A stretch of DNA of 64,000 nucleotides from Candidatus Didemnitutus sp. (GCA_017991595.1 JAGOQJ010000005.1:1-64000); one strand, 5' to 3'. Shown: positions 17,279-28,549, counted from the stretch's first letter. Translations and numbers: made by a program. The notes: generated from the letters alone by a model not told the origin.

Positions 17279-18003
17279 AACGCCACGCGTGGCGCCGCCT
17301 CGTGGATGGGGATCAGGCGCTTTTCGAGATCCGGAAGCGGCATCGCTTCGATCTCCGCCAAAGGCAGACATTGGGCAAGGTTGAAGATGCCACTGCCCGT
17401 GCGGCGCAGCGCCGAGAGGTGGCCGCCGCAACCGAGTTTCTCACCCAAATCGTTCGCGATGACGCGCACGTAGGTGCCTTTGGTGCACGCGAGGCGGAAG
17501 GTGAGCTTCGGCGAGGCGAACGACAGCAGGTCGAACGCCGCGACGCGGATGAACCGCGGCTCGCGCTCCACTTCCTCGCCCTTGCGCGCGAGCTTGTAGA
17601 GCGGCACGCCGCCGATCTTCACCGCGGAGAACATCGGTGGCTTCTGATATTGGTCGCCGAGGAAGCCCTGCATCGCAGCACGCAAATCGGCCTCCGTCAG
17701 CGGCGGCACCGGGCGCGTCTCCATGACCTCGCCTTCCGCGTCCTGCGAGTTGGTCGTCACGCCGAGGGTGACTTCACCCTCGTAGACCTTGTCGAGGCTG
17801 ATGAGGTATTGGGAAATCTTGGTCGCCTTGCCCACGAGCATGATGAGCAAGCCCGTGGCCATCGGATCAAGCGTGCCGGCGTGGCCGATGCGCTGGATCT
17901 GGAATTTCCGGCGCAGACGATACACGACATCGTGCGAGGTCATGCCGGTGGGTTTGTCGACGAGGAGCACGCCCTCGACTTCCTTGGGTGGACGCAGACT
18001 CAT
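17275..18003 (-). CDS. truB: tRNA pseudouridine-55 synthase
   Basis: The 242-aa product shows the TruB hallmarks: [17 protein letters not shown], the catalytic Asp in [28 protein letters not shown] and [15 protein letters not shown]. It makes pseudouridine 55 in the T loop of tRNAs. It overlaps nrnA by 4 bases and ribF by 4 bases, showing tight translational coupling. Confidence 0.95.
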   Translation of the reverse strand: MSLRPPKEVEGVLLVDKPTGMTSHDVVYRLRRKFQIQRIGHAGTLDPMATGLLIMLVGKATKISQYLISLDKVYEGEVTLGVTTNSQDAEGEVMETRPVPPLTEADLRAAMQGFLGDQYQKPPMFSAVKIGGVPLYKLARKGEEVEREPRFIRVAAFDLLSFASPKLTFRLACTKGTYVRVIANDLGEKLGCGGHLSALRRTGSGIFNLAQCLPLAEIEAMPLPDLEKRLIPIHEAAPRVAL

Positions 18004-19001
18004 GAGCGCGAAAGGGCATCCACCTCGCGCAGGCGCCGGGTAAAGGCGGCGACGAGTTGCGGATAAAAATCGTCGAACGAGCCCTGCCAGTTCAAGCCCG
18101 CGGCGCTGGCGTGGCCGCCGCCGTTGAACTGCGCGGCAACGGAGTCCATGCGATAGACCGCATCCTGCGCGCGCAGGCTGGCCTTGATCACGCCGGGGCG
18201 CTCCTCGATCAGCGCGCCGATGGCAACGCCGTCAAGCGACCGCGCGTAATCCACCAACCCCTCGGTGTCCTCGACCGAGGCGCCGACCTGTTCGAAAATC
18301 CCGTGCGGAAGCACGCCGATACAGACACGGCCTGCGCACTCGAGCCGCAGGGAGCCGATGAAATGTTGGAGGAGCTTCAGCTTGCCGAGGGATTCGCGCT
18401 CGTAGAGTTCCTGCCCGGCGCGGGCCGGGCTGGCGCCGCGGGCGAGCAGTTCACCGGCGAGCGTGAAGACGCGCTGCGAGGTCGAGGCGAAGCGGAACTG
18501 CCCGGTATCGGTCATGATGCCGGTGTAGAGCGCCTGCGCGGAGACGGCGTCGATAGGCAGCCCGGCATCGAGGAAGAATCCGGCCAGCACCTCGGCCGTG
18601 GCCGCGCTGGCGGTATCGACGAAATTGTGCCGGGCGAAGCCCCCGTTGGAGATGTGGTGATCGAAACACGCGAACGCGTCGGGGTAGAGCTCGCGCATCC
18701 GGTCGCCGGCGCGGCCTTGGTCGGCGCAGTCGGTGAAGACCGCCACGCGTCCATCATGGGCGAGTTCGTCGCGTTGGAAGAAAGGCGTGTCGCCGACGAG
18801 GAACTTGATGCGCCGGGGCACCGGGTCGGGATTGATGGCGATGGCATCGATGCCGCGCGCCCGGAGCACGCGGGTCAGCGCGACTTGCGAGCCGACGCAA
18901 TCCCCGTCGGGCCGCTGGTGCCCGATGACGGCGACGCGACGCCCCTGCAACTCGGCGAGGCAGGCCTGGAAACGCGCCGCGTATTCGGGGTAGTAGCTCA
19001 T
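18000..19001 (-). CDS. nrnA: DHH-family oligoribonuclease / pAp phosphatase
   Basis: This 333-aa DHH/DHHA1 protein has the metal motifs [22 protein letters not shown] and [11 protein letters not shown]. The DHHA1 glycine-rich motif [14 protein letters not shown] is near the C terminus. NrnA enzymes degrade nano-RNAs and dephosphorylate pAp. The place between rbfA and truB is typical for this family in many phyla. Overlaps of 4 bases join it to both neighbours. Confidence 0.92.
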   Translation of the reverse strand: MSYYPEYAARFQACLAELQGRRVAVIGHQRPDGDCVGSQVALTRVLRARGIDAIAINPDPVPRRIKFLVGDTPFFQRDELAHDGRVAVFTDCADQGRAGDRMRELYPDAFACFDHHISNGGFARHNFVDTASAATAEVLAGFFLDAGLPIDAVSAQALYTGIMTDTGQFRFASTSQRVFTLAGELLARGASPARAGQELYERESLGKLKLLQHFIGSLRLECAGRVCIGVLPHGIFEQVGASVEDTEGLVDYARSLDGVAIGALIEERPGVIKASLRAQDAVYRMDSVAAQFNGGGHASAAGLNWQGSFDDFYPQLVAAFTRRLREVDALSRS

Positions 19002-19357
19002 CCCTTCGGACCGGCTCCCTTGCCTTCGATCTCGTCAATCAACTGCTCGATGCGCACGGCGCGTTCGCCGGAGAGGTCGTGGTGGAACGTGAGCGTGGGC
19101 ACGTGACGCATGACGACGTTCTTCGCGACCACGCCACGAATCTCGACGACCTTCGAGCGGAGCCATTTGCCGGCGCGCGCGATGTCGTCGGGGTCGGAGC
19201 CCACGACGGTGTAGAAAATCTTGGCCTCGCGCAGGTCGCCGGTCACATCCGCGCCCGAGATCGTCAAGCGCGTCGCCTCGCTGGTGTAGCGCTTGCGCAG
19301 ATAGGCGCTGATCTCGCGCTGGAGCAGCTCGTTGACGCGGAGGAGACGGTTGGACAT
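18998..19357 (-). CDS. rbfA: 30S ribosome-binding factor A
   Basis: From ATG 19357 the product is 119 aa, the usual RbfA size; the in-frame extension to 19534 covers infB sequence and is not used. [19 protein letters not shown], the KH-like middle ([11 protein letters not shown]) and [21 protein letters not shown] are characteristic. It assists 16S rRNA 5'-end maturation and cold growth. It follows infB by 86 bases that contain a stem-loop. Confidence 0.93.
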   Translation of the reverse strand: MSNRLLRVNELLQREISAYLRKRYTSEATRLTISGADVTGDLREAKIFYTVVGSDPDDIARAGKWLRSKVVEIRGVVAKNVVMRHVPTLTFHHDLSGERAVRIEQLIDEIEGKGAGPKG

Positions 19358-19383
19358 CGGGTTTTCGATCTTGGATTTCGAAT

Positions 19384-19427
19384 CCTCGATTTCCGACTGA
19401 GCTTGGTTCGCAGGTCGAAAATCGAGG
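19384..19427. other. Stem-loop between infB and rbfA
   Basis: The 14-base arms 19384-19397 (starting CCTCGATTT) and 19414-19427 (ending AAATCGAGG) pair with one mismatch around a 16-base loop. No T-run follows, so this is more likely an RNA processing or spacing element than a terminator. The local sequence is A+T-rich and unlike the flanking genes. Confidence 0.4.
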
Positions 19428-19443
19428 AGCGAAAAATCAAGAA

Positions 19444-21969
19444 TTAGAGCGAAGCGCGCACCTTCTGGATCTCGTAGCACTCGATCTTGTCGCCGGGCTG
19501 GTAACCGTCGAAATCGTCGAGCCGGATACCGCACTCGAGGCCGGCGCGCACTTCGTTGGCGTCGTCTTTGAAACGGCGCAACGTGCCGACCTTGCCTTCG
19601 AAGAGGATCTCCTTGCCGCGGCGGACGCGGGCGGAGACGTTGCGGTTGACCTTGCCTTCGGTGACGAGGCAGCCGGCGACGAAACCGTGCGAGATGGGGA
19701 AGACTTGGCGAACCTCGGCGCCGCCGAGTTTGTTTTCCTTCAGGTCCGGCTCGAGGAGGTCGGCCATCAGCTCCTTCACACGGTCGCCGAGCTCATAGAT
19801 GATGGAGAAATGCTCGATGGTGACGCCGTGGTGCTTGGCGAGCGGCGTGACGCCGTTCTCCTGCTTCGTGTTGAAGCCGATGATGACGGACTTCGAGGCG
19901 CTGGCCATGAGCACGTCGTTCTTGGTGACGATGCCCACGTCGGCGGCGACGATGTCGAGTTTGACCTTGTTGCTCTTGATGCCTTCGAGGACGTTGCGAA
20001 CCGCCTCGACCGAACCGTAGACGTCGGACTTGAGGACGATGCGCAGCACCTTTTCCTGCGTCGCGGCGATGTTGGCGAAGAGCGCGTCGAGGGAAGTGTC
20101 CTTCGGCGTGGCGGCGGCCGAGACGGCCTCCTTCTTGATGCGGTGCTCCTCTTCCTCCGCCAGTTTCTCCGCCTCGCGGGCGTTCTTCACGGCGGTGAAC
20201 TTCATGCCGGAGTCGGGCGTGCCGGACCAGCCGATGACGCGCACGGGCGCGGACGGCGGGGCTTCCTTCAGGTTCTCACCCTTGTCGTCGAACATCGCGC
20301 GGACCTTGCACCAGTGCGGACCGCACACGAGGGCGTCGCCGACGCGGAGCGTGCCGCGCTGGACGATGACGGTCGCCAAAGGACCGCGGCCGACGTCGAC
20401 TTGGGATTCGATGACGATGCCACTGGCCTCGGCCTTCGGGTTGGCCTTGAGGTCGAGCACCTCGGCGTTGAGCAAAATGTAATCGAGCAGCTCGGTGATG
20501 CCCTGGCCCTTGATGGCGGCGACGGGCACGGTGATGGTGTCACCACCCCAATCCTCGGGCGCGATGCCGCGTTCCTGGAGCTGGCCCTTGACGCGGTCGA
20601 GGTTGGCGCCCTTCACGTCCATTTTGTTCACCGCGACCATGATCGAGACCTTGGCGTTCTGGGCGTGCTTCAGGGCCTCGTCGGTCTGCGGCATGAAGCC
20701 GTCGTCGGCCGCGACGACGAGCACCGCGATGTCGGTGACATCGGCACCGCGCGCGCGCATCTTCGTGAAGGCGGCGTGGCCGGGCGTGTCGAGGAAGGTG
20801 ATCTTCTTGCCGTTGTGCTCGATCTGATAGGCGCCGATGTGCTGCGTGATGCCACCGGCCTCGCCGGCGGCGACGTTCGCCTTGCGGATGGCGTCGAGCA
20901 GCGAGGTCTTGCCGTGGTCGACGTGGCCCAAAATGCAGACCACCGGAGGACGCGGGGCGAGGTTCTTGATGTCTTCCTCGCGCGCCTTCTCCTCCTTGGA
21001 CTTCTTGTCGTCTTCCTTCTTCGCTGCGACCGCGGCCGGCTGGGCCTCGCCGCGATGCTTGATCTCGAGGAGGAAGCCGTGCTTCTCGGCCAGCTTGGTG
21101 GCCACGGCCTCATCGATCGACTGATTCATCGACGCGAAGATGCTCATCTCCATGAGCTCGGAGATGAGCTTGAAGGGCTTGAGACCGAGCGCGACGGCGA
21201 AGTCGCGAACGATGATCGGCGGCTTGAGATGGATGATCTTGATGCCGCCTTCTTCGGTGACGGTGACGGACGCGGTCGTCGGCGTGGCTGGCGGCGCGGG
21301 CGGAGCCTTGAAAGCCGGAGCGGGCGGCGGCACCGGGCGCGCAGCAGGCGGCGGGGGCGGCGGAGCGACCGGGGCCTTCGCGATCGGCGCAGGCGGCGGC
21401 GTGGGCTTCACGGGTGCCGGGATCGGTGCCGGCGCGGCAACCGGAGCCGGAGCAACCGGCCGCGGGGCTTGGGCGGGCGGCGACACCGGCGCGGCAGCGC
21501 GCGGAGGCAGCGGCGGAGCGGCCTTGAAAGTGACGGCGGGCGGCAGCGGCGGAGTCTTCGGCGCAGACACGGGCGCGGGCGTCGCAGGTGCAACGACCGG
21601 AGCCGGCGCTGGCGGCGGCACGAGAGCGGCGGCAGCAGCGGCCCGGGCAGCGGCGGCGGCGGCAGCGGCTTCCTCCTTCTCGCGCGCGACATCCTGCGCG
21701 CTCTTCACGAAGACGCCGGCAGGGAGCTTGACCTTGGGCGTCTCGTCGGCGGCGATTTCTTCGGCAGCGGGAGCCTCAGCAGGAGCGGGCGCCACTTCGG
21801 CGATCTTGGCGCCCCAGTGCTTCTCGATCTCGTCGTAGTAGATTTTGCTGACCGTGCTGGAAACCGACTTGGTGTCCGCCGAGACAAAGCCCTGCTCCCT
21901 GAGCCAGGAGAGCATCTCCTTGGCCTCAACCTTGTATTGTTTGGCGATCTCGTGAATGCGGGCGCTCAT
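19444..21969 (-). CDS. infB: Translation initiation factor IF-2
   Basis: The 841-aa product begins with an IF2N domain ([21 protein letters not shown]), followed by a long Ala/Pro-rich linker at about 60-230. The G domain shows G1 [13 protein letters not shown]3 DTPGHAAF and G4 NKMD. The C-terminal domains close with GRRG-like [19 protein letters not shown]. It brings fMet-tRNA to the 30S subunit. It lies 53 bases after nusA on the same strand. Confidence 0.96.
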   Translation of the reverse strand: MSARIHEIAKQYKVEAKEMLSWLREQGFVSADTKSVSSTVSKIYYDEIEKHWGAKIAEVAPAPAEAPAAEEIAADETPKVKLPAGVFVKSAQDVAREKEEAAAAAAAARAAAAAALVPPPAPAPVVAPATPAPVSAPKTPPLPPAVTFKAAPPLPPRAAAPVSPPAQAPRPVAPAPVAAPAPIPAPVKPTPPPAPIAKAPVAPPPPPPAARPVPPPAPAFKAPPAPPATPTTASVTVTEEGGIKIIHLKPPIIVRDFAVALGLKPFKLISELMEMSIFASMNQSIDEAVATKLAEKHGFLLEIKHRGEAQPAAVAAKKEDDKKSKEEKAREEDIKNLAPRPPVVCILGHVDHGKTSLLDAIRKANVAAGEAGGITQHIGAYQIEHNGKKITFLDTPGHAAFTKMRARGADVTDIAVLVVAADDGFMPQTDEALKHAQNAKVSIMVAVNKMDVKGANLDRVKGQLQERGIAPEDWGGDTITVPVAAIKGQGITELLDYILLNAEVLDLKANPKAEASGIVIESQVDVGRGPLATVIVQRGTLRVGDALVCGPHWCKVRAMFDDKGENLKEAPPSAPVRVIGWSGTPDSGMKFTAVKNAREAEKLAEEEEHRIKKEAVSAAATPKDTSLDALFANIAATQEKVLRIVLKSDVYGSVEAVRNVLEGIKSNKVKLDIVAADVGIVTKNDVLMASASKSVIIGFNTKQENGVTPLAKHHGVTIEHFSIIYELGDRVKELMADLLEPDLKENKLGGAEVRQVFPISHGFVAGCLVTEGKVNRNVSARVRRGKEILFEGKVGTLRRFKDDANEVRAGLECGIRLDDFDGYQPGDKIECYEIQKVRASL

Positions 21970-22022
21970 TAAGTGGTCAGTGTGTCAGTGTAGAAATGCG
22001 GGGCAAAAACGCGGGGCGGAAG

Positions 22023-23255
22023 TCAGGCTTGCGGGCCGGCGACCTTGCCGATGACGCCTTGGGCCTCGTCTTCGGAGAAGCCCATGTCGACGAGGTCGGA
22101 GGCATCGACACCTTCGAAGGCGGCGGGAGAGTTGATGCCGTTGGCGACGAGGCGCTCGGCGATGGCGGGCTCGAAGCCGAAAGCGCCGACGAGGGCGCTG
22201 ATGGCTTGGGCGCGCGGATCCGAGGCGGTGGCCTTCCACTCCTCGATGTCCAAACGCCAGCCGACGAGGCGGGAGGTGAGGCGCGCGTTCTGGCCCTTGC
22301 GGCCGATGGCGACGGCAAGGTCCTCGTTGGCGACCCTCACGAGCATACGCTTGTTTTTTTCATCGAGCACGATCTCGCGCGGCACGGCGGGCTTCAGCGC
22401 CTCGATGAGCATCTCCTTCGGATCGGCGTGATACGGGATGATGTCGATCTTCTCGCCGCCGAGCTCGCGCACGATGCTCTTCACGCGGGCGCCGCGGGCG
22501 CCGACACACGCGCCGACCGGGTCGACCTTCGGATCGGCGCTGGTGACGGCGATCTTGGTGCGGTAACCCGGCTCGCGGGCGAACGCCTCGATCTTCACGG
22601 TGCCGTCCGCGATCTCGGTGACCTCGAGTTCGAAGAGACGACGGACAAATTTCGGCGTCGCGCGGCTGAGAATGACCTCGGGGCCGCGGCTGGAGTTCTC
22701 GATCTCAAGCAACAGGCAGCGGATGCGCTCGCCGGGGGCGTATTCCTCGCCGGGAACCTGCTCTTTGCCGGGCATGACAGCCTCAGCCTTGCCGAGGTCG
22801 ATGAACAGGTCGTTGCGCTCGCGGCGGCGCACGGTGCCGCTGACGATGTCGCCGACGGAGTCCTTGAAATCGTCGTAGATGCGCTCCTTCTCGAATTGCC
22901 GGAGCTTCTGCATGATCGCCTGGCGCGCGGTCTGCGCCGCGATGCGTCCGAGGTAGGAGGGATCGATTTCCTTTTCGATGGTGTCGCCCACCACCGCACC
23001 CGCCTTGAACACCTGAGCTTTCTCGATGTGAATCTGCGTCTTCGGGTCGGCGACGGAGTCGCTGACCTTCATGACCGCCCACGCCTTCAGCTGCCCGTTC
23101 TTAGGGTTAATCTCGATCTTGAGTTCCTGTCCGGAGTTCACGCCCTTCAACGCGGCCGTCTTGATCGCGTTGACGATGGCGGAGATCATATCGGCACGCG
23201 GGATGCCTTTCTCCTTCTCCATGTATTCGAGGACGGACAGGATTTCGCTACTCAT
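22023..23255 (-). CDS. nusA: Transcription termination/antitermination factor NusA
   Basis: ATG 23255 gives 410 aa; the in-frame extension to 23303 covers the upstream terminator. The order is NusA N-domain ([22 protein letters not shown]), an S1 domain ([25 protein letters not shown]), two KH domains ([19 protein letters not shown] and [18 protein letters not shown]) and a short helix-hairpin C-terminal repeat ([13 protein letters not shown]). NusA binds RNA polymerase during elongation. It leads the operon; rimP, which often precedes it, is absent here. Confidence 0.95.
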   Translation of the reverse strand: MSSEILSVLEYMEKEKGIPRADMISAIVNAIKTAALKGVNSGQELKIEINPKNGQLKAWAVMKVSDSVADPKTQIHIEKAQVFKAGAVVGDTIEKEIDPSYLGRIAAQTARQAIMQKLRQFEKERIYDDFKDSVGDIVSGTVRRRERNDLFIDLGKAEAVMPGKEQVPGEEYAPGERIRCLLLEIENSSRGPEVILSRATPKFVRRLFELEVTEIADGTVKIEAFAREPGYRTKIAVTSADPKVDPVGACVGARGARVKSIVRELGGEKIDIIPYHADPKEMLIEALKPAVPREIVLDEKNKRMLVRVANEDLAVAIGRKGQNARLTSRLVGWRLDIEEWKATASDPRAQAISALVGAFGFEPAIAERLVANGINSPAAFEGVDASDLVDMGFSEDEAQGVIGKVAGPQA

Positions 23256-23270
23256 GATAATTGATTGATG

Positions 23271-23299
23271 GGAAAAAAAAAGCGGACCCGAGGGCCCAC
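23271..23299 (-). terminator. Terminator between DUF2851 gene and nusA
   Basis: On the minus strand a G+C-rich hairpin (GTGGGCCC / GGGTCCGC) is followed by nine T residues. It should end the upstream DUF2851 transcript, so the nusA operon needs its own promoter close by or read-through. Confidence 0.55.
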
Positions 23300-23400
23300 T
23301 CAAATAAAGTGAACTTGATGCTGGGGGATTAAATTAGGGGCCGGCGCAAACTGTTGTCAAGCACGCCGCCGGACGCGGGCGCCTGCGATTCATCAGGCAC

Positions 23401-24612
23401 TTACAGCGAAACATCCCGGCGTAGAAACCACGCCATCAGACCCTGTGCAAAACCGTGGCAATGCGGCTGATCGCGCCCGCCGCTCACCCCGAGCTTGCGC
23501 AGCGCGCGGGCGATTCGCTCCGGCGCATCGCCGGGGAACCATGGCAACCACAGCGCCGACAAATCGCGCCCACTCCGCGCCGACGCCAGCGGCAGCAACC
23601 CGTCGCACACCAAGGTGTGCCAACGCAGCCCTCCTACTACCCCACCGGTGATCCGCTGGTTCAAGTCCGCCGAAAGTGCCCCGAGGCTCCGGTCGCGCCG
23701 CAAAATCGACCCGCCCGGATCCGCCGTTGGCGCATCAGGCAACTCCGGGAGCGAGCGGGTCCATCGTTCCAGTCTCTCCGGCCAATCCGTCCGTCGCTGC
23801 ACCCACGCCGCATACTGCGCCAAACGGAGCGAGGGACGGTTGGCCGGGCGCACGCCATGCAACCGCCACGCGTCGCCCACGCTGGCGTGCACACTCGCCA
23901 GATCGACCCCAGCCTGCCACGCCGCCAAGGGCCAGCGTTCGGCCACCATCAGCATCGGCACGCGATTGTGCCGGTAGCCGAGAATTTCCAAGCCGGTATG
24001 ATGCGCCGCCGCCGCCCAACCGAGCCGCGCCACTCGCTGGGCGGCAGAGTGGACTTTCGCCCGCCAACGGGTGACAGCGAGCTCGCGCAACAACTCGCGC
24101 ACCTCCCCGACCGGCCGGCTCGCCAGCTCCGCCGTGCGCGTCCACTCGTCGCGCGCCGTGAGCTCCTCGAGCGCGTCGTCCGCCGCGTATTCCTCGAGGT
24201 CGCGATGCAGCCGCGGCAGCAACACGAAGGCCGGGATCGTTCCACCCGCGGGATTCCGCACCGGCTTTTCCCGCGGCCCGGGCGGGAAGAGCAGCACATG
24301 CAACACCACGTTGGCGTAGGCAGGATCCTCGCGATGCCCGTGCGCCTCCCAATCGCCGGCGTGAAAGTGCACCTCCACATCCCCGCTGCGCTCGATGCCG
24401 CCGAGGCGCAACCGCGCGCCTTGGAAATCGGGGCCGCCGATCAGGTTCCAATGACCCGGCGAGAGGATTTCGAGCGAGCGTCCATCCTCCAGCCTCGCCT
24501 GTTGCACCGAGAAATCCTGCCGCAACCAGATTTTTTGCACGACGCGTTCCGCCACGGTGAACGGACCGTAGAGTCCCTGCATTTCGGCCACGGAATCGCG
24601 CGCGGGAGCCAT
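23401..24612 (-). CDS. DUF2851 family protein
   Basis: From ATG 24612 the product is 403 aa. Family features are the N-terminal LYGPFTVAERVVQKIWLRQD, LEILSPGHWNLIGGPDFQGA and DVEVHFHAGDWEAHGH. Conserved histidines and acids in GDVEVHFHAGDW could bind metal, but the function of DUF2851 is not known. Start choice excludes the in-frame extension to 24666, which has no family-like residues. It is monocistronic and ends at a terminator before nusA. Confidence 0.8.
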   Translation of the reverse strand: MAPARDSVAEMQGLYGPFTVAERVVQKIWLRQDFSVQQARLEDGRSLEILSPGHWNLIGGPDFQGARLRLGGIERSGDVEVHFHAGDWEAHGHREDPAYANVVLHVLLFPPGPREKPVRNPAGGTIPAFVLLPRLHRDLEEYAADDALEELTARDEWTRTAELASRPVGEVRELLRELAVTRWRAKVHSAAQRVARLGWAAAAHHTGLEILGYRHNRVPMLMVAERWPLAAWQAGVDLASVHASVGDAWRLHGVRPANRPSLRLAQYAAWVQRRTDWPERLERWTRSLPELPDAPTADPGGSILRRDRSLGALSADLNQRITGGVVGGLRWHTLVCDGLLPLASARSGRDLSALWLPWFPGDAPERIARALRKLGVSGGRDQPHCHGFAQGLMAWFLRRDVSL

Positions 24613-24707
24613 GAGTGGAGGTGATCGCCTGTCTGGCCCGACGCAGCGAACTTGCAGGCTGGACACTGTTGAAAAACCGCCAACGCTGCGAGCTGAAACA
24701 CACTCGT

Positions 24708-24795
24708 GGAAGGGTGGCAGAGTGGTCTATTGCGGCGGTCTTGAAAACCGCTGAGGCGCAAGCCTCCGGGGGTTCGAATCCCTCCCCTTCCGCCA
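24708..24795 (+). tRNA. tRNA-Ser (TGA)
   Basis: The 88-base class II tRNA has acceptor GGAAGGG pairing with CCCTTCC, a long variable arm (GAGGCGCAAGCCTC), the T-loop string GGTTCGAATCC and an encoded CCA. The anticodon loop CTTGAAA gives TGA, reading UCA and related serine codons. Confidence 0.95.
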
Positions 24796-24919
24796 GCGTG
24801 AGAAGCGGCACATCATCAGGCACGGGCGGGTTCAATCCGAACCTCGCATGGTCGGACCGGGCAGTTTCATTCCGTTTTTTGAAGACTTAACGCCGCTCGC
24901 CCGCGCGATTCACGCCAAT

Positions 24920-24929
24920 GGGGGGGGGG
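24920..24929 (+). repeat. G10 homopolymer upstream of GH128 gene
   Basis: Ten consecutive G residues lie in the 292-base gap between tRNA-Ser and the GH128 gene, 158 bases before the start codon. Such tracts slip during replication. A promoter-spacing effect is possible but not shown. The rest of this gap holds nothing recognisable. Confidence 0.6.
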
Positions 24930-25087
24930 CGGGAATCGGGGCACCTTGATAGTCTGGCGACCTACCCGTATTCCCTTCCGCCCGTCCGAAGCGCTGTTGT
25001 GCCCTGTCATCTCGATGACTTGGACCTGACCGCGCATTTGCCCGTCCGACACGCAGCCCCGAGCCTGCGAACCCACTCCCCTCGCCC

Positions 25088-28000
25088 ATGCTGTTTGCCC
25101 CCACCCGCCGAAGCCTGCCTCGGTGCCTGCTGCTCGCCGTGCTCGCGGGGGCGACCTCACTCGCCGACGCCCAAACTCCGGCACGAGTCAACCTCGCCAA
25201 ATACCAGCGCGTCACGGCGAGCGTCCAAAACAGCACCTACGAGCCGGACTTCGCCGTCGATGGTCTCGTCAGTAACTTCCACTCTTGGCGCACAGGCAAC
25301 CAGACCGGCCCCACCTGGCTGGAAATCACCTACCCGCAGCCCGTCACCGTGGCCAGTGCGCAGGTCTATCTCGGGCTGTGGGAGACCGCCGCCGGCGCCC
25401 AAATCTACGGCAATTTCCGCTTCCAACACCACAACGGCCTCACGTGGGTCGACATCCCCGGCTCCTCCGTCACGGGCAACATGCAACCCGAGGTCAACGT
25501 CGTCTTCACCGCCCCGGTCACGGCCACGCGGTTCCGCTTTTACAGCACCGACAGCGGCAGCCGCACCTTGCGCGAGCTCGCTTTCTTTCCGCCCAATCTC
25601 GTCGCCGGCACCGAGCAGGGATTCCCGCTCGGCACCGACGTGCGGCTCAACCTCGCCTACCTGCGCCCAGCCACCTCGAGCTCCGCCGTCCTGAACAACA
25701 CTTACGGCGCCGGCTACGCCAAGAACGCCTTCGACGGCTACCGCGACAACGCCTCGCGCTGGATCTGCACCAGCACCGCCGCCGGCGAATGGATCGAGGT
25801 CGACCTGCTCGCCCCGCACGCGCTCGGCAGCGCGCACGTCCACAGCGGCTTCATCGACCCCGCCAACAACCCCGACCGCCTCACGACGCAGCCAATGTCG
25901 GACTTCACGCTCCAGTATTTCGACGGTGCCAACTGGCTGCCCATCCCCGGCGCGGCCATCACCGGCAACACCGAGGTCGCGCGCGCCATCGAGTTCACCA
26001 CTCCCATCACCACCTCCAAGCTCCGCCTCCTCACCACCAGCGCCTCCAACGCCCGACTGCAGGAGCTGCTCGTCTTCCCGCCCCGCACCGGCGGCTACGC
26101 GCTCGGACGCGAGACGATCGACGCCGCCGTGCCCGCCCAGACGTGGGACCGTTATTCCGACTCGACCTACCGCCTCCGCAACCGCGGCCCCGATCTGCGC
26201 CTCGGCCTGGTCGACGGCCAGATCGTTTACGCCCCGCCAGGCACGCCGATCTCCACGGACATCGAGTGGCAACTGCTCCTCAACTACCGCGACGGCAGCT
26301 ACCGCATCCGCCATCCCGCGACCGGCCTCTGCCTCGCCCTCGCAGACATCAGCACCGCCGCCGGCACGACGGTCGTCGCGCAGGAATACACCGCTCTCCC
26401 CCATCAGGATTGGTGGATCGTCGAGGACTCCGCCGACACCGCCACGCCCAAGCGTTTCCGCCTCGTCAACGTCTACTCCGGCCTCGTCCTGCAAACGCGC
26501 AACGCCAGCACCAGCGCCGGCGCGTCCGTCGTCGTCCAGCCCGCAAACGACAGCCTCACGCTCCAATTCTGGAACGCCAACCTCCAGCGCCACTACCCCA
26601 AGAAGGGCATCGCCGGCACCAACAGCCTTATCCGCACCTCCGTCAATCCCTACGTCACCGACTCAGACCTCACCTTCATCGAGGATTTCTACCGCCGCTT
26701 CGGCGGATCTTGGAGCTACTCGTGGGGCCGCCAGACCAGCGATACATTCCCCTACATGGGAATCGCGCACGCCTTCAGCCCGATGCAGTGGGGCAATTTC
26801 AACTGGACGCACGGCACCAACCAAGGGCCGATCGACAACATCCAGCGCGACGTCCAATCCAACTCCAAGCCCGTCTATCTCCTCGGTTTCAACGAGCCCG
26901 ACAAAAGCGAGCAGGCCAACATGACGGTCGCCGACGCCCTCGCGCGCTGGCCGCGCTTGGAAGCCCAGCAAGTCCCGCTCGTCGCCCCCGTGCCCGCCAA
27001 CGCGCTCGGCACGTGGCTCGACGGCACCTCCGGTTTCCACGCCTTGGCGAACTCCCTCGGCTACCGCCGCGACTACACGGCGGTGCACTGGTATGCCGCG
27101 CCCGACTCCAACGCCGCCATCTCGCACCTCCAAAGCGTCTACAACAAATACGGCCGCCCCGTCTGGCTCACCGAGTTCTCCGCCGTGCGCTGGTCCGGCA
27201 CCGCCACGTGGACCGAGCGCGACAACTTCAACTTCCTCGCCGAATTCATGTGGCGCGCCGAAGCGCTCACCTGGCTGAAACGCTACTCGCTCTTCGCCTT
27301 CATCCAAGCCTCGCCCGGCGTGAACCAATCCGCGCCCGACCCCGCCGAGGCCCCGCGCTCCAACGCCCTCCGCTCCGACGGCAGCCTCACGCCCTTCGGC
27401 GCGCTCTACGCCGGCTGGGACGGCGTCACCGACGTCCTCGCCGATCGCGCCTATCACATCCACAACCGTGGTGTCTTCGAGCGCGCCCAAAATCCCGGCG
27501 GCACCGCCGCGCCCGCGCTCGTCGATCCCAACGCCACCGAGACCGGCACCCAATGGTTTCTCTCGCCCGGACTCACCGCCGGCACACATCGCCTCATCTC
27601 CACGCTCGACGGCCGGCCCTTGCGCACGAGCAACGGCACCACTGTCACCTTCGGCACCGTCGGCCAGACCGACCCGAGCGTCGAGTGGCGCCTCGTCGCC
27701 GATCAGCACGGCTGGTATTTCATCGAGCACCCAACCACCGCCAAGCGCCTCAAGGACAATGGCACCGCCGCCACGCCCACCGCGCCCGGCGTCGCCGGCA
27801 CCTACACCTTGGAAGGTCTCACGCAGACCGGTGACCGTTTCAAATGGCGCTTCGTCCGGCCCGCCGTCGCTGAGCCCGCCGGCCCGCCCGCCTCGCCCAC
27901 CGATCTCGTCGCATCCGTCTCCGCCAACACCATCACGCTGACCTGGTCCGCCGGCGACACCACGACCACGCATTACACCGTCCAACGCTCCACCACCGGC

Positions 28001-28549
28001 ACCGATCCGTGGATCAACGTCGCCACCGACCTCACCTCGCCGACGTTCACCGACTCCTCCCTCGCGCCCTCCACGAGTTACACCTACCGCGTCACCGCGA
28101 CGAATCTCTTCGCCCTCACCTCCGCGCCCAGCGGCTCCGTCACCGCCACGACCGAGGCGCCCGCGGACCCTTACGCGGCGTGGACGCTGGCCAACCTCGG
28201 CACGCTGCCCATCGACCAACAACTGCCCGGCGCCGACCCCGATGCCGACGGCATGGCCAACCTACTCGAATACGCACTCGGCACCGATCCGCGCGCCACC
28301 GCGCCGAATCCCACCCTCACCGCCGCGGTCGACGGCCGCCTGCAACTCACCTTCCGGCGCGCCGCGGCGGACTTGAATTACGAAGTGCTCGGCAGCTCCG
28401 ACCTCGTCACGTGGTCCGTCATCGCCACCAATCCCGGCACCGTCGGGGAGTCAGTCACGGTGTCCGACGCCGTCACACTCACCGAGTCGCCGCGCCGCTT
28501 TCTCCGCCTGCGCGTCACGACCACCTCGCTGCCGACACAAGGCGGCTGA
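25088..28549 (+). CDS. Secreted multidomain GH128-like beta-glucanase
   Basis: The 1153-aa product has a signal peptide (ends SLADAQ). Two F5/8-type C (discoidin) domains follow (NLAKYQRVTASVQNSTYEP and NLAYLRPATSSSAVLNNTYG), then a ricin-like trefoil (RLVNVYSGLVLQTRNAS). The catalytic core at about 500-750 matches glycoside hydrolase family 128 (asl1-like): GFNEPDKSEQ gives the acid/base near Glu603 and PVWLTEFSAV the nucleophile near Glu696. After it come another trefoil-like stretch, a fibronectin type III domain (PASPTDLVASVSANTITLTW) and the C-terminal module DPDADGMANLLEYALGTDP. GH128 enzymes cut beta-1,3-glucans. The domain set suggests cell-surface or extracellular action on algal or fungal glucan. 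Confidence 0.85.
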   Translation: MLFAPTRRSLPRCLLLAVLAGATSLADAQTPARVNLAKYQRVTASVQNSTYEPDFAVDGLVSNFHSWRTGNQTGPTWLEITYPQPVTVASAQVYLGLWETAAGAQIYGNFRFQHHNGLTWVDIPGSSVTGNMQPEVNVVFTAPVTATRFRFYSTDSGSRTLRELAFFPPNLVAGTEQGFPLGTDVRLNLAYLRPATSSSAVLNNTYGAGYAKNAFDGYRDNASRWICTSTAAGEWIEVDLLAPHALGSAHVHSGFIDPANNPDRLTTQPMSDFTLQYFDGANWLPIPGAAITGNTEVARAIEFTTPITTSKLRLLTTSASNARLQELLVFPPRTGGYALGRETIDAAVPAQTWDRYSDSTYRLRNRGPDLRLGLVDGQIVYAPPGTPISTDIEWQLLLNYRDGSYRIRHPATGLCLALADISTAAGTTVVAQEYTALPHQDWWIVEDSADTATPKRFRLVNVYSGLVLQTRNASTSAGASVVVQPANDSLTLQFWNANLQRHYPKKGIAGTNSLIRTSVNPYVTDSDLTFIEDFYRRFGGSWSYSWGRQTSDTFPYMGIAHAFSPMQWGNFNWTHGTNQGPIDNIQRDVQSNSKPVYLLGFNEPDKSEQANMTVADALARWPRLEAQQVPLVAPVPANALGTWLDGTSGFHALANSLGYRRDYTAVHWYAAPDSNAAISHLQSVYNKYGRPVWLTEFSAVRWSGTATWTERDNFNFLAEFMWRAEALTWLKRYSLFAFIQASPGVNQSAPDPAEAPRSNALRSDGSLTPFGALYAGWDGVTDVLADRAYHIHNRGVFERAQNPGGTAAPALVDPNATETGTQWFLSPGLTAGTHRLISTLDGRPLRTSNGTTVTFGTVGQTDPSVEWRLVADQHGWYFIEHPTTAKRLKDNGTAATPTAPGVAGTYTLEGLTQTGDRFKWRFVRPAVAEPAGPPASPTDLVASVSANTITLTWSAGDTTTTHYTVQRSTTGTDPWINVATDLTSPTFTDSSLAPSTSYTYRVTATNLFALTSAPSGSVTATTEAPADPYAAWTLANLGTLPIDQQLPGADPDADGMANLLEYALGTDPRATAPNPTLTAAVDGRLQLTFRRAAADLNYEVLGSSDLVTWSVIATNPGTVGESVTVSDAVTLTESPRRFLRLRVTTTSLPTQGG

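Noticed and set aside
21240-21700. CRISPR- or repeat-like array
   Set aside because: This is the Ala/Pro-rich linker of IF-2, not spaced repeats. No CRISPR array was seen anywhere in the window.
19687-21972. 761-codon plus-strand open frame opposite infB
   Set aside because: It is antisense to a clear IF-2 gene. Long stop-free antisense frames are expected at this G+C, and the product is low-complexity.
25157-28222. Long minus-strand frames opposite the GH128 gene
   Set aside because: They are Gly/Val/Arg-rich shadows of the plus-strand gene.
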